DNA of 64,000 bases from Desulfuromonas sp. CSMB_57 (GTDB taxonomy: Bacteria; Desulfobacterota; Desulfuromonadia; Desulfuromonadales; Syntrophotaleaceae): the NCBI RefSeq assembly GCF_020194955.2, contig NZ_JAFCIY020000038.1, forward strand, positions 62,001 through 126,000, written 5' to 3'. The position numbers and the translations under genes are program-made. The notes under the pieces were generated by a model. That model ran no database searches. It saw nothing but the letters and a program-made list of their open reading frames with translations, and had not been told where the DNA came from. The stretch's first letter is position 1; each line of letters starts with the position of its first letter. This document shows, one piece after another, positions 35,086-43,876 of the stretch.

Positions 35086-35499
35086 ATGCAACGTACCCTG
35101 GGTATCATCAAGCCCGACGCTTTTGCCGCCGGCCATGCCGGTCCGATTCTGGCCCGCATCACCGCCGAGGGCTTTCGCATCGTCGGGCTGAAGAAGCTGA
35201 CCCTGAGCGCCGAGCAGGCCGGGGCCTTCTACCACGTGCATCGCGGCAAGGGTTTTTTCGACGATCTGACCGGTTTCATGAGCAGCGGGCCGTGCGTGGT
35301 CATGGCCCTCGAGGCAACCGAGGCCATCTCCGGGTGGCGGCGGTTGATGGGCGCCACCAATCCGGCCGATGCCGCGCCCGGGAGTCTGCGGCAGGAATTC
35401 GGCACCTCCCTGGGGCGTAACGCGGTGCACGGCTCGGATGCCGACGATACGGCCGCCTTTGAGATCGGCTTCTTCTTTTCCGGCCTGGAACTGTTGTAG
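35086..35499 (+). CDS. ndk: Nucleoside diphosphate kinase
   Basis: Predicted 137 aa enzyme that transfers gamma-phosphate between nucleoside tri- and diphosphates. The start [13 protein letters not shown] and the active-site segment [13 protein letters not shown], with the phosphorylated His, are present. The length is normal. GGGAGGAAAGG lies upstream of ATG 35086. It lies 21 bp after hisG and is probably in the same transcript. Confidence 0.96.
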   Translation: MQRTLGIIKPDAFAAGHAGPILARITAEGFRIVGLKKLTLSAEQAGAFYHVHRGKGFFDDLTGFMSSGPCVVMALEATEAISGWRRLMGATNPADAAPGSLRQEFGTSLGRNAVHGSDADDTAAFEIGFFFSGLELL

Positions 35500-35609
35500 T
35501 TTCATCCAGGCAATTTGCCTTGGGTCTTGTAACCCGGGAGCCCTTCCGATACAATCCGGGGGGCTTTTCTTTTTTCATGAATCGGCGTCCGATGGCGCCG
35601 CGGAGCGGC

Positions 35610-36653
35610 ATGACAGACGACCAACGCATCGATTTGAAATCCCTGACCCTGCCGCAAATGGTGGAGTTCCTGGCCGGGATCGGCAAGGAGCGCTTCCGCG
35701 CCGGCCAGATTCTGCGCTGGATCTATCCGCGCGGGGTGAGCGATTTCAATGCCATGACGGATTTGGCCAAGGGCCTGCGGGAGGAACTGGCGGCCCGCGC
35801 GCGCATCTCCGAGCTGGTGCCGGAGGTGGTGGAGCAGAGCGCCGACGGCACCCGCAAGTATCTGTTTCGCCTCGAAGACGGCGAAACGGTGGAGGCGGTG
35901 CGCATCCCCATGGAGGAGGAGCGCGCCACCCTGTGCATCTCCACCCAGGTCGGCTGCGCCATGGCCTGCGCGTTCTGTCTGACCGGCACCTTCGGCCTGG
36001 TGCGCAACCTGACGGCCGCGGAAATCGTCAACCAGGTTTGTGCCGGCCTGCGCGACGCGCCCATCAACAACATCGTTCTGATGGGTATGGGCGAGCCCCT
36101 GGACAATCTCGACAACGTCGTCCAGGCCCTGGAGATTCTCTACGAACCGCAGGGTTTCAACTTCAGTCCGCGCAAGGTGACCCTGTCCACGGCCGGGTTG
36201 GTGCCCGAAATGCTGGAATTGGGGCGGCGGGTGCGGGTCAATCTGGCGGTGTCCCTGAATGCCACCACCGACGCGGTGCGCGATCGGTTGATGCCCGTCA
36301 ATCGCCGCTATCCCCTGGCCCGGCTCATGGCCGCCTGCCGCCAATATCCCCTGGCGCCGCGACAGCGCATCACCTTTGAATATATTCTGATTCGCGACGT
36401 CAACGACAGCGATCAGGATGCGCGGCGGCTGGTCAAACTGCTGCACGGGGTCAAGGCCAAGGTCAATCTCATCGCCTTCAACGAGCATCCCGGTGCCGCC
36501 TTCCGGGCGCCGACCCCGGAGCGTCTGGAGGCGTTTCAGACCCTGCTGTTGGATCACGGCCTGGTGGCCGTGCGCCGGGCCAGCAAGGGGCGGGACATTT
36601 CGGCCGCCTGCGGACAGCTGAAGGGGCGCATGGACGAGGCGGCCCAACTTTGA
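35610..36653 (+). CDS. rlmN: 23S rRNA/tRNA adenine-C2 methyltransferase RlmN
   Basis: Predicted 347 aa radical-SAM enzyme that methylates A2503 of 23S rRNA and A37 of some tRNAs. The iron-sulfur cysteines are in [14 protein letters not shown] (CxxxCxxC). The GMGEPLDN motif and the C-terminal catalytic cysteine in DISAACGQL are present. The start at 35610 is preferred because GGAG lies 5-6 bases upstream; ATG 35577 is possible. The ndk-rlmN gap holds a T-rich run that may end ndk transcription weakly. Confidence 0.94.
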   Translation: MTDDQRIDLKSLTLPQMVEFLAGIGKERFRAGQILRWIYPRGVSDFNAMTDLAKGLREELAARARISELVPEVVEQSADGTRKYLFRLEDGETVEAVRIPMEEERATLCISTQVGCAMACAFCLTGTFGLVRNLTAAEIVNQVCAGLRDAPINNIVLMGMGEPLDNLDNVVQALEILYEPQGFNFSPRKVTLSTAGLVPEMLELGRRVRVNLAVSLNATTDAVRDRLMPVNRRYPLARLMAACRQYPLAPRQRITFEYILIRDVNDSDQDARRLVKLLHGVKAKVNLIAFNEHPGAAFRAPTPERLEAFQTLLLDHGLVAVRRASKGRDISAACGQLKGRMDEAAQL

Positions 36654-36686
36654 TCTGAAATCTTACTGCGAGGGAGGACGGCAGGC

Positions 36687-37550
36687 ATGACAGCATCGGC
36701 AATCGGCGTGATCGGCGGCAGCGGTCTGTATGAAATGGAGGGGCTGACCGAAGTGCGGGAAGTGGTCCTGGAAACCCCTTTTGGCGCACCGTCCGACGCT
36801 TTCGTGACCGGTGTGCTGGAGGGCCGGCGCATGGTGTTTCTGCCGCGGCACGGGCGCGGTCACCGGCTGCTGCCATCCGAGGTCCCCTATCGGGCCAACA
36901 TCCATGGCATGAAACAGCTGGGCGTGGACCGGATCCTCTCCGTTTCGGCGGTGGGCAGCATGCGTGAAGCCATCGAACCGGGGCACATGGTCATCCCCGA
37001 CCAGTTTATCGATCGCACCCAGGGCAAACGTGCCTCGACCTTTTTCGGCAACGGCATCGTCGGCCATGTCGCCTTTGCCGATCCGGTCTGCCCGGATCTG
37101 TCCGGAGTGCTGGCCGAGGCGGCCGGGGAGGTCGGCGCCACGGTGCACCGGGGCGGTACCTATCTGTGCATCGAAGGACCCAACTTTTCCACCCGGGCGG
37201 AATCCCGCCTCTACCGCAACTGGGGCGTGGATGTCATCGGCATGACCAATCTGCCCGAGGCGCGATTGGCGCGCGAGGCGGAAATCTGTTACGCGACCCT
37301 GGCCCTGGCCACGGACTACGACTGCTGGTATGAGGGACATGACGATGTGACGGTGGAGGCGGTGATGGCCATCGTCCGGCAGAACGTGGCCCTGGCCCGG
37401 CGCATCCTTCGCGCCGCCGCCCTGCGCCTGGACTCTGACCCGGGCTGTGCTTGCGGTTCCGCGCTGCGGTATGCGGTGATGACGGATCCGGCCCGCATTC
37501 CGCCTGCGACCCGGGAACAGCTGGCCCTGTTGCTGGATAAATATTTCTGA
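36687..37550 (+). CDS. mtnP: S-methyl-5'-thioadenosine phosphorylase
   Basis: Predicted 287 aa. It splits methylthioadenosine into adenine and methylthioribose-1-phosphate, salvaging by-products of SAM use. Family marks: IGVIGGSGLYEMEGL, LPRHGRGHRLLPSEVPYRANI, and the TYLCIEGPNFSTRAES substrate segment; TNLPEARLAREAEICYATLALATDYDCW fits the MTAP rather than PNP subgroup. It has GGGAGG upstream of the ATG and lies 33 bp after rlmN. Confidence 0.92.
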   Translation: MTASAIGVIGGSGLYEMEGLTEVREVVLETPFGAPSDAFVTGVLEGRRMVFLPRHGRGHRLLPSEVPYRANIHGMKQLGVDRILSVSAVGSMREAIEPGHMVIPDQFIDRTQGKRASTFFGNGIVGHVAFADPVCPDLSGVLAEAAGEVGATVHRGGTYLCIEGPNFSTRAESRLYRNWGVDVIGMTNLPEARLAREAEICYATLALATDYDCWYEGHDDVTVEAVMAIVRQNVALARRILRAAALRLDSDPGCACGSALRYAVMTDPARIPPATREQLALLLDKYF

Positions 37551-37575
37551 GCCGTTTTGCGTGTCGGGAGGTTCC

Positions 37576-38331
37576 ATGGTCAGGACTCTGCACCGTTCCA
37601 TGTTCATCGTTTTGCTGATGACGCTGCTTGCCGCCGGTTGCGCCGCGCCCACGCCGCGCGGCAGCCAGGCCGAGGTTCATTATCTGCTGGGGGTGGCCTA
37701 TCTGCAGGAGGAGAATCCGACCCGGGCCCTGGATGAATTTCTCAAGGCCGCGGCCCTCAACCCGAACCATGCCGACATCCAGGCCGGGCTGGGACAGGCC
37801 TATCAGCTCAAGGGCGCGTTCCAGGAGGCCGAACGTCATTACCGGCGGGCCTTGCAGTTGCGCCCCAACGACCCGACCCTGGAAAACAACCTGGGCAGCC
37901 TGTTTCTGGACATGAAGCGTCCGGAACAGGCCCTGCCGTTTTTTGAGAAGGCCGCCGCGACGCTGACCTTTACCCGTCCCGAGGCGGCCCTGACCGGCAT
38001 CGGCATCGCTCGCGCCATGCAGGGCGACCACCTTGGCGCTCTCGGCGCCTACCGCCAGGCCCTCGACAAGAATCCCCGCTACCTGGAAGCCTATCTGCGG
38101 ACCGCCGAGGCGCATCGCGCCCTGGATGACGATGCGCGGGCCATTGTCGCCCTGGAACAGGCTCTGGAGCGAGCCCCCAATCTGGCCCGCGGCCATTTTC
38201 AACTGGGCATGATCTACATGGAAGACGGCCAGCCGGAACTGGCCGCGGAGTTCTTCGATCGGGTGCGGCAGTTGGTGCCGGACACGGAACTGGCGCGGCG
38301 GGCGGACCAATATCTGAAAGTGTTGCGGTGA
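37576..38331 (+). CDS. TPR-repeat lipoprotein
   Basis: Predicted 251 aa. The start at 37576 follows GGGAGG; GTG 37561 lies before it. The signal ends in LLAAGC, a lipobox. Residues ~35-250 are about six tetratricopeptide repeats (AEVHYLLGVAYLQEENPTRA, ADIQAGLGQAYQLKGAFQEA, LARGHFQLGMIYMEDGQPEL). It is PilF/NlpI-like in layout, so a scaffold in envelope or pilus assembly is plausible but unproven. It lies 3 bp ahead of the RodZ-like gene. Confidence 0.8.
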   Translation: MVRTLHRSMFIVLLMTLLAAGCAAPTPRGSQAEVHYLLGVAYLQEENPTRALDEFLKAAALNPNHADIQAGLGQAYQLKGAFQEAERHYRRALQLRPNDPTLENNLGSLFLDMKRPEQALPFFEKAAATLTFTRPEAALTGIGIARAMQGDHLGALGAYRQALDKNPRYLEAYLRTAEAHRALDDDARAIVALEQALERAPNLARGHFQLGMIYMEDGQPELAAEFFDRVRQLVPDTELARRADQYLKVLR

Positions 38332-38334
38332 GGT

Positions 38335-39036
38335 ATGGATAACTTCGAGCCATGGAAATCCGGCGAAACTTCCGGTTTCGGCGAGCAGTTGCAGGCCGGA
38401 CGGCGGGAATTGGGACTGACACTTGAACAGGTCGCCGAACGGACCCGCATCCGCAAGCCCTTTATCGAGGCTTTGGAGGCGGAGCGGGTGGGGGAACTGC
38501 CGGGCGGCGATGCCTACGTCCTCGGTTTTCTCAAGACCTACGCTCGTCTGCTGGGCTTGGATGCCGAGGCTTTGGCCCGGCAATACCGGCAGCGTGGCGG
38601 GGAGGTGAAGCCGACCCGGGATGTGGGGCTCCTCGAGTTGCAACGGACCCGACCGGGGCGACGGCGCGGGATGGTCAGTCGCCGCTTTGGCGTGGCATTG
38701 CTGTTGCTGGCGGCCATCCTGGTGCTGAGCTGGTGGCTGACCCACCGAGGAGAGGAGGCGGTGCCGGTGCAGGCTCCGATTGATGAGGCCGCGGCGAATC
38801 CGGCGGATTTACCGCTGCCCCGGGTGGCTTTGGTGGAGGAGCCGCCACCGACGACGCCGCCCCGAACCATGCCACCGTCCCGGCCGGTACGCCGTCCCAC
38901 CGTGCCGGCCGCCACGGCCGGCTCGCGCCTGCCGCCGGCTACCGGCGAGGGTCGGAACGACACGGCCCTGGCAGAGACGCCTTCCGTCCTGCCCGTCCCG
39001 GGGGCGGTCGAATCGGGCAGTGAGCCGCGTGAATGA
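38335..39036 (+). CDS. RodZ-like HTH membrane protein with short tail
   Basis: Predicted 233 aa. Residues ~15-85 are an HTH domain of the RodZ type (FGEQLQAGRRELGLTLEQVAERTRIRKPFIEALE). One TM helix follows (ALLLLAAILVLSWWL, ~120-137). After it comes a proline- and alanine-rich periplasmic tail of ~95 residues, but the beta-rich DUF4115 domain seen at the end of many RodZ proteins is not apparent. A role in cell shape via MreB is inferred from the N-terminal half only. Confidence 0.7.
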   Translation: MDNFEPWKSGETSGFGEQLQAGRRELGLTLEQVAERTRIRKPFIEALEAERVGELPGGDAYVLGFLKTYARLLGLDAEALARQYRQRGGEVKPTRDVGLLELQRTRPGRRRGMVSRRFGVALLLLAAILVLSWWLTHRGEEAVPVQAPIDEAAANPADLPLPRVALVEEPPPTTPPRTMPPSRPVRRPTVPAATAGSRLPPATGEGRNDTALAETPSVLPVPGAVESGSEPRE

Positions 39037-39040
39037 CGGT

Positions 39041-39868
39041 ATGGCCCCGTCGGAAGTGACGCCGCTGCTGACGGCCATCAACGCGGCGGCCGGTTCCGAA
39101 CCCTTTGAGCTGGCCATCATCCTCGGCTCCGGGCTTGGTGCCCTGGCCGACCAGGTGGAGACGGCGGCGGTTCTGGCCTACGCCGATTACGACTGTTTTC
39201 CGCCCCTCGCCGTTGCCGGTCACGCCGGCCGACTGGTGGTCGGTCGCCTGGACGACTTGCGGGTGCTGGTCTTTGCCGGGCGCTTCCATCTTTACCAGGG
39301 GCTCACCGCCCTGCAGGCGGGGCTGCCGGTACGCATCGCCCATCGCCTCGGCTGCCGTCGGCTATTGCTGACCAATGCCGCCGGCGGCATCGATCCGGAA
39401 CTGGTTCCCGGCCACTTCCTGTTTATCGAGGACCACCTCAACCTGCTGGGCGACAATCCCCTGCGCGGCCTGAGGGAAAACACCTTCCTCGATCTCAGCA
39501 CCCTCTACGCCCGCCGCTTTTGGCCGGAGCTGTCCGCTTTCGCCGTCCGCGCCGGCATTCCGCTGCGGTCCGGAGTGCTGGCGGCGGTGCCGGGCCCCAG
39601 CTACGAAACACCGGCCGAGGTGCGGGCCCTGCGCCTGCTGGGAGCTGCGGCGGTCGGCATGTCCACCGTCAGCGAAGCGATCCTGGGCCGGTATCTGGGC
39701 ATGGAGGTAGCCGGACTGAGCTTCATTGCCAACCGGGCGGCCGGCCTGGCCGGCGGACCCCTCAGCCATGAGGAAGTACTGGCGGCGGCGCGGGACGGCG
39801 GCATGGGGCTGGCGGAGCTGATCCGTGAGCTCTGCCGCCTCTGGCAGAGGACCGGTCCTGATTGTTAA
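39041..39868 (+). CDS. Purine nucleoside phosphorylase (trimeric PNP type)
   Basis: Predicted 275 aa enzyme that phosphorolyses guanosine/inosine. LAIILGSGLGALADQV is the phosphate-binding loop; LTNAAGGIDPELVPGHFLFIEDHLNLLGDNP, GPSYETPAEVRALRLLGAAAVGMSTVSE and the SFIANRAAGLAG block fit the PNP family. The start is uncertain: ATG 39041 gives the usual length, while GTG 39020 would overlap the RodZ-like gene; neither has a strong RBS. It may complement mtnP in purine salvage. Confidence 0.88.
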   Translation: MAPSEVTPLLTAINAAAGSEPFELAIILGSGLGALADQVETAAVLAYADYDCFPPLAVAGHAGRLVVGRLDDLRVLVFAGRFHLYQGLTALQAGLPVRIAHRLGCRRLLLTNAAGGIDPELVPGHFLFIEDHLNLLGDNPLRGLRENTFLDLSTLYARRFWPELSAFAVRAGIPLRSGVLAAVPGPSYETPAEVRALRLLGAAAVGMSTVSEAILGRYLGMEVAGLSFIANRAAGLAGGPLSHEEVLAAARDGGMGLAELIRELCRLWQRTGPDC

Positions 39869-39917
39869 CTAATTGAAATTGCATAAAAAATCACCCCACC
39901 TGCGAATCGGCTCAAGC

Positions 39918-39945
39918 TTGACAGGGCAAAGGGCGATGGTATGCT
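39918..39945 (+). promoter_or_regulatory. Promoter of the single-domain response regulator
   Basis: A perfect TTGACA (39918-39923) and TATGCT (39940-39945) with 16 bp spacing, 29 bp upstream of the ATG at 39975. Confidence 0.65.
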
Positions 39946-39974
39946 TGAAGCAAATTCAGCTGAGGGGGTGCCCC

Positions 39975-40367
39975 ATGGGGCATAAAGTACCGAAAATACT
40001 GGTGGTTGACGATGAGGAAAATGCCCGCCTGGCGTTGCGGGTTATCTTGCAGCAGGAAGGCTACCAGGTGGACAGCGTGGCCAATGGGCTCGAGGCCCTG
40101 GAATTCCTGCGGCGCCATCGGGTCAACGTGGTGATCAGCGATATCAAGATGCCGCAGATGAACGGTCTGGCGTTTCTGCGGGAACTCAACCGGCGCTACC
40201 CCAGTACCCGGGTGATTATGGTTACCGCCCACGGCGGCATTGAATCCTACCTGGAAGCCATCCATCTCGGTGCTTTCGAGTACATTCACAAACCGGTCAG
40301 GGTGGAAGAGCTGAAGTGGGTGATGAGCAAGATGTTCAATGAAGGCCGTACCGCCAAGGCCAATTGA
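39975..40367 (+). CDS. Single-domain response regulator (receiver only)
   Basis: Predicted 130 aa CheY-like protein. KILVVDDEENARLAL holds the acidic pocket, phosphoacceptor Asp56 lies in VVISDIKMPQMNG, the Thr in VTAHGG and the Lys in YIHKPVRVEEL complete the active site. No output domain. The start at 39975 follows GAGGGGGTG. It lies upstream of the stress protein and a receiver-kinase gene, perhaps as a phosphorelay partner of the latter. Confidence 0.9.
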   Translation: MGHKVPKILVVDDEENARLALRVILQQEGYQVDSVANGLEALEFLRRHRVNVVISDIKMPQMNGLAFLRELNRRYPSTRVIMVTAHGGIESYLEAIHLGAFEYIHKPVRVEELKWVMSKMFNEGRTAKAN

Positions 40368-40398
40368 TACCCGTTCCATTCGTTTTGAGGGAGGATCG

Positions 40399-40845
40399 AT
40401 GAAAGACTTTAAAACCATTCTTTTTGCTACGGACTTTTCGGACAATTCGGAATACGCCTTCGAATATGCCCTGGCCTTGGCCAAGAAGTTCGAAGCCCTG
40501 CTGGCCATCATTCACGTCATCAACGAGCCGGTGGACCTGCGCGGTTTTTATGTGCCGCATATCTCTTTCGAATCCCTTGAGGAGGAAATCGAGGAAGGCG
40601 CCCGCAAGATGATGGATCGCTTCTGCCGCAGCCATGTGCGTGATTATGAGCCGGTGATGACCTTTATCGTGCCCGGGGTACCCTACGACGAGGTTATCAA
40701 GAAGGCGCTGGAACTGTCGGCGGATCTGATCATCATGGGCACCCATGGCCGCAGCGGATTGGATCACGTGCTGTTCGGCAGTACCGCGGAGAAGGTGGTG
40801 CGCAAGTCTCCCATTCCGGTCATGACCGTACGGGCCCGGGACTGA
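40399..40845 (+). CDS. Universal stress protein UspA family
   Basis: Predicted 148 aa. TILFATDFSDNSEYAFEYAL at the start and the ATP-binding type motif GTHGRSGLDHVLFGSTAEKVVRKSPIPVMTVR (GxxGx9GS) at the end are complete, suggesting the nucleotide-binding class. GAGGGAGG precedes ATG 40399. It is probably cotranscribed with the response regulator 31 bp upstream and ends at a strong terminator. Confidence 0.93.
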   Translation: MKDFKTILFATDFSDNSEYAFEYALALAKKFEALLAIIHVINEPVDLRGFYVPHISFESLEEEIEEGARKMMDRFCRSHVRDYEPVMTFIVPGVPYDEVIKKALELSADLIIMGTHGRSGLDHVLFGSTAEKVVRKSPIPVMTVRARD

Positions 40846-40879
40846 TTTCCGGTCGTTGACCGTCTGAACCGAAGCATGG

Positions 40880-40922
40880 ATTCCCCAGGGGGGCCGGTTG
40901 CCGGGCCCCCTGGGGAATTTTG
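40880..40922 (+). terminator. Intrinsic terminator after the stress protein gene
   Basis: ATTCCCCAGGGGGGCCGG and CCGGGCCCCCTGGGGAAT pair as an 18-bp stem with one mismatch around TTG, followed by TTTT. Confidence 0.8.
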
Positions 40923-40957
40923 GTGCACTGAACCCCTGAGGCACTCTCAAATACGCC

Positions 40958-41018
40958 TTGCATGGCTCGCGGCAGCAAGGTTATGCTGAACGGCACGGAT
41001 AGTGCCGTTTGTTTTTTT
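40958..41018 (+). promoter_or_regulatory. Overlapping promoter and terminator-like hairpin before the receiver-kinase gene
   Basis: TTGCAT (40958-40963) and TATGCT (40982-40987), 18 bp apart, would start transcription near 40994. That is inside the 5' arm of a perfect terminator: AACGGCAC GGATA GTGCCGTT then TGTTTTTTT (40989-41018). Transcripts from upstream would fold and stop; transcripts from this promoter would lack the 5' arm and escape. Confidence 0.5.
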
Positions 41019-41035
41019 CCGGACAGGAGTTGGGA

Positions 41036-42199
41036 ATGGCGGACCGTATTCTGGTGGTGGATGACGAACCCATCATCCTCGAACTGGCCAGCATGGTGCT
41101 GGCCAGTCGTGGCCATGAAGTGCTGACCGCCGAAAGCGGTACCGATTGCCTGGCGACGGTGGCCCGTTACAGCCCGGCCCTGGTGCTTCTCGACTACATG
41201 ATGCCGGGCATGGACGGCATGGCCACCCTGCAGCGGTTGCGTGAGGAATTCCCCGATACCTACGTGGTGATGCTGACCGGCAAGGGCAGCGAACAGATTG
41301 CCGTCGATGTCATGAAGGCGGGGGCCGCCGATTACATCCTCAAGCCCTTCAAAAACAAGGATCTCATGGAACGCATCGACAATGTCCTGCGCATCCGCCG
41401 TATCGAGATCCACAACCGCGACCTGCGGGAAGAGCGGGAACGCCTGCTGATGGAGATTGAAGGCTGGAACCTGGAACTGGAGCGCCGCGTCGCCGAAAAA
41501 TCGCGGGAATTGGAACTGGCGCACACGGAAATCCTGCAGGCCGAAAAATTGGCCTCCCTCGGTCATGTCGCGGCCGGCATGGCCCATGAGATCCGCAATC
41601 CCCTCAATGCCATCGGTTTATTCGCCCAGATTCTCAAGCCGGCCCTGGCCGGGGATGGGGAAAAATCCGGCTACGTGGACAAATTGCTGAAGGAAGTGGA
41701 CCGTATCGATGCCATCCTCATCAAATTGCTGGATGCCAGCAACCGTCCCCGGATCAAAACCGAGCCGGTCTCCCTGCCGGTGATCATCGACCGGACCCTG
41801 GGCAAATTTCGCGACCAGTTGCGGGCCAGCGGGGTGCAGCTGGAAAAGCTTTATGAGCAGATTCCGCCGCCATTGCTGGCCGATGCCACGGAAATGGAAC
41901 AGATTTTCACCAATCTGTTGGCCAACTCTCTGTATGAGATGCAGCAAGGCGGGACCCTGGGCATCCGGGTTCGTCACGACGGTTCTCGCGTGTTCGTGAC
42001 CGTGTCCGATACCGGCGGGGGCATTCCGGCGGAAAACCTGCGCAAGATTTTCGATCCCTTTTTCACCACCAAACCCAAGGGGACGGGCTTCGGCCTGTCC
42101 GTGGTGCTGCGCATCGTGAAGACCTACAACGGCCACATCAAGGTGAACAGTATTCCGGGTGAAGGGACCGTGTTCGACCTGGAGTTCCCCTTGGAGTGA
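41036..42199 (+). CDS. Receiver-histidine kinase fusion protein
   Basis: Predicted 387 aa. The N-terminal receiver ([14 protein letters not shown], phosphoacceptor Asp53 in [13 protein letters not shown]) is joined by a coiled coil ([20 protein letters not shown]) to HisKA with His184 in [14 protein letters not shown] and a HATPase domain ([47 protein letters not shown]). Such kinases take a phosphoryl signal from another kinase and pass it on. No membrane segments. CAGGAG precedes ATG 41036. Confidence 0.9.
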   Translation: MADRILVVDDEPIILELASMVLASRGHEVLTAESGTDCLATVARYSPALVLLDYMMPGMDGMATLQRLREEFPDTYVVMLTGKGSEQIAVDVMKAGAADYILKPFKNKDLMERIDNVLRIRRIEIHNRDLREERERLLMEIEGWNLELERRVAEKSRELELAHTEILQAEKLASLGHVAAGMAHEIRNPLNAIGLFAQILKPALAGDGEKSGYVDKLLKEVDRIDAILIKLLDASNRPRIKTEPVSLPVIIDRTLGKFRDQLRASGVQLEKLYEQIPPPLLADATEMEQIFTNLLANSLYEMQQGGTLGIRVRHDGSRVFVTVSDTGGGIPAENLRKIFDPFFTTKPKGTGFGLSVVLRIVKTYNGHIKVNSIPGEGTVFDLEFPLE

Positions 42200-42283
42200 G
42201 CCATCGCCCGCGCAGGAGCCGGGGTGCCTGCGTCCCGCATTTTTCTGACTGTTCTCTGCCGCTGCAAATACGGATCTGGCCCA

Positions 42284-43876
42284 ATGTCCCTGGTATTACG
42301 CGAAATTCCTTTGACCCTCGACGAAGATGAAGGCCGGCTTGCCGCCAAGGTGGCGGAGCAGTTGGGGATCGGCATCGCGGAGATTCTGGAGCTGCGGATC
42401 CTGCGCAAAGGTATCGATGCGCGTCGCAAGCCCCATGTGCTGCGCGTCTATTCCGTGGCTTTCCGGGTGGCGGATGAAGCCGGTCTGCTGGCCCGCCGGC
42501 AGGACAACCCGCGCCTGCAACGGCTGGAGGAGGAACCGGCGCCGCGGCTGCCGCAGCGGATCCGGCCTCTGCGGACCCTGGTGGTGGGCATGGGACCGGC
42601 CGGCCTGTTCGCCGCCCTGCAGTTGGCCCGGTCCGGCGCGGCGGTAACCCTGGTGGAAAGGGGCCGACCGGTGGAGGACCGGGTGCGCGACGTGCGCCGC
42701 TTTCGGGCCGGCGGGGCCTTCGACGCGGCCAGCAACATCCAGTTCGGCGAAGGCGGCGCCGGGACCTTTTCCGACGGCAAGTTGACGACCCGCGTCAATC
42801 ATCCCTGGACCCGGGCGGTTTTGGAAACCCTGGTGGAGTTCGGGGCGCCGGGGGAGATTCTGCAGCAGGCCAAGCCCCATGTCGGCAGCGATCGCTTGCG
42901 CCTGGTGCTGCTGCGATTTCGGCAGGCCCTGCTGGATCTGGGCGTGACCATCCGCTATGAAACCCGGCTCACCGGCCTGCTGGTCGCCAACGGTCGGATC
43001 GCCGGCGGGGTTCTGGAGGGGCGAGAGGAATGCCCTTGCGAGGCCTTGGTGCTGGCCTGCGGTCATAGCGCCCGCGACACCTATGCCATGCTCCAGGACG
43101 CCGGGATTCAATTGGCGCCGAAACCCTTCGCCATGGGGGTGCGGGTCGAGCATCCGGCGGAATGGATCAATACCATCCAGTACGGTCTGGCCCGGCATCC
43201 CAGGTTGCCGCATGCCGAGTATGCCCTGGCCTGGAACGATCCGGACGGCGGCCGCGGCTGCTATTCCTTCTGCATGTGTCCCGGCGGCGAAGTGGTGGTG
43301 GCCTCCTCCGAGCCCGGCGGGCTGGTGGTCAACGGCATGAGCCATTGGCGACGGGCCGGCGAATTCTCCAACAGCGCCCTGGTGGTGGCGGTGCGGGCGG
43401 AGGATTTCGGCGCCGCCGATGCCCTGGCCGGCGTCCGCTTTCAGCGCCGGTACGAAGAACGGGCGTTTCGGGCGGCCGGCGGCGATTATCTTGCGCCGGC
43501 CCAGAATCTGCTGGCCTTTCTCGGCCGCGGACAGGGTCCGGTGCGCTCCACCTGTCGGCCGGGAGTGCGGGAAGCCGATCTTGACCAGGTGTTGCCGGCG
43601 TTCGTCGCCACCGGACTGCGGCGCGCTCTGCCCCATTTCGAACGGCGCATGCGCGGCTTCATCACCGCCGAGGCCACCCTGATCGGCATCGAAACACGCA
43701 CTTCGGCGCCGTTGCGCATTCTGCGCGGAGCCGACGGGCAATCCGTCAGCCTGGCCGGTCTGTATCCGGCCGGGGAAGGCGCCGGCTATGCCGGCGGCAT
43801 CATGAGCGCCGCCCTGGACGGCTTGCGGGCGGCGGACCACATCATAAGCCTTGAACCAAGCAGGAGCAGCCATTGA
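42284..43876 (+). CDS. FAD-dependent dehydrogenase-like protein (uncharacterised family)
   Basis: Predicted 530 aa. A ~95-residue N-terminal domain precedes the FAD-binding Rossmann loop LVVGMGPAGLFAALQLARSG; ASNIQFGEGGAGTFSDGKL and the C-terminal LYPAGEGAGYAGGIMSAALDGL complete the FAD fold. This layout matches the widespread family of large FAD-dependent proteins annotated as NAD(FAD)-utilising dehydrogenases, whose substrate is unknown. The start at 42284 (MSLVLREIPL) matches the family N-terminus but has a weak RBS. Its stop overlaps the next start. Confidence 0.8.
   Translation: MSLVLREIPLTLDEDEGRLAAKVAEQLGIGIAEILELRILRKGIDARRKPHVLRVYSVAFRVADEAGLLARRQDNPRLQRLEEEPAPRLPQRIRPLRTLVVGMGPAGLFAALQLARSGAAVTLVERGRPVEDRVRDVRRFRAGGAFDAASNIQFGEGGAGTFSDGKLTTRVNHPWTRAVLETLVEFGAPGEILQQAKPHVGSDRLRLVLLRFRQALLDLGVTIRYETRLTGLLVANGRIAGGVLEGREECPCEALVLACGHSARDTYAMLQDAGIQLAPKPFAMGVRVEHPAEWINTIQYGLARHPRLPHAEYALAWNDPDGGRGCYSFCMCPGGEVVVASSEPGGLVVNGMSHWRRAGEFSNSALVVAVRAEDFGAADALAGVRFQRRYEERAFRAAGGDYLAPAQNLLAFLGRGQGPVRSTCRPGVREADLDQVLPAFVATGLRRALPHFERRMRGFITAEATLIGIETRTSAPLRILRGADGQSVSLAGLYPAGEGAGYAGGIMSAALDGLRAADHIISLEPSRSSH

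Noticed and set aside
35539-35576. Terminator between ndk and rlmN
   Set aside because: AGCCC/GGGCT followed by a T-rich run could form, but the stem is only 5 bp with a long loop.
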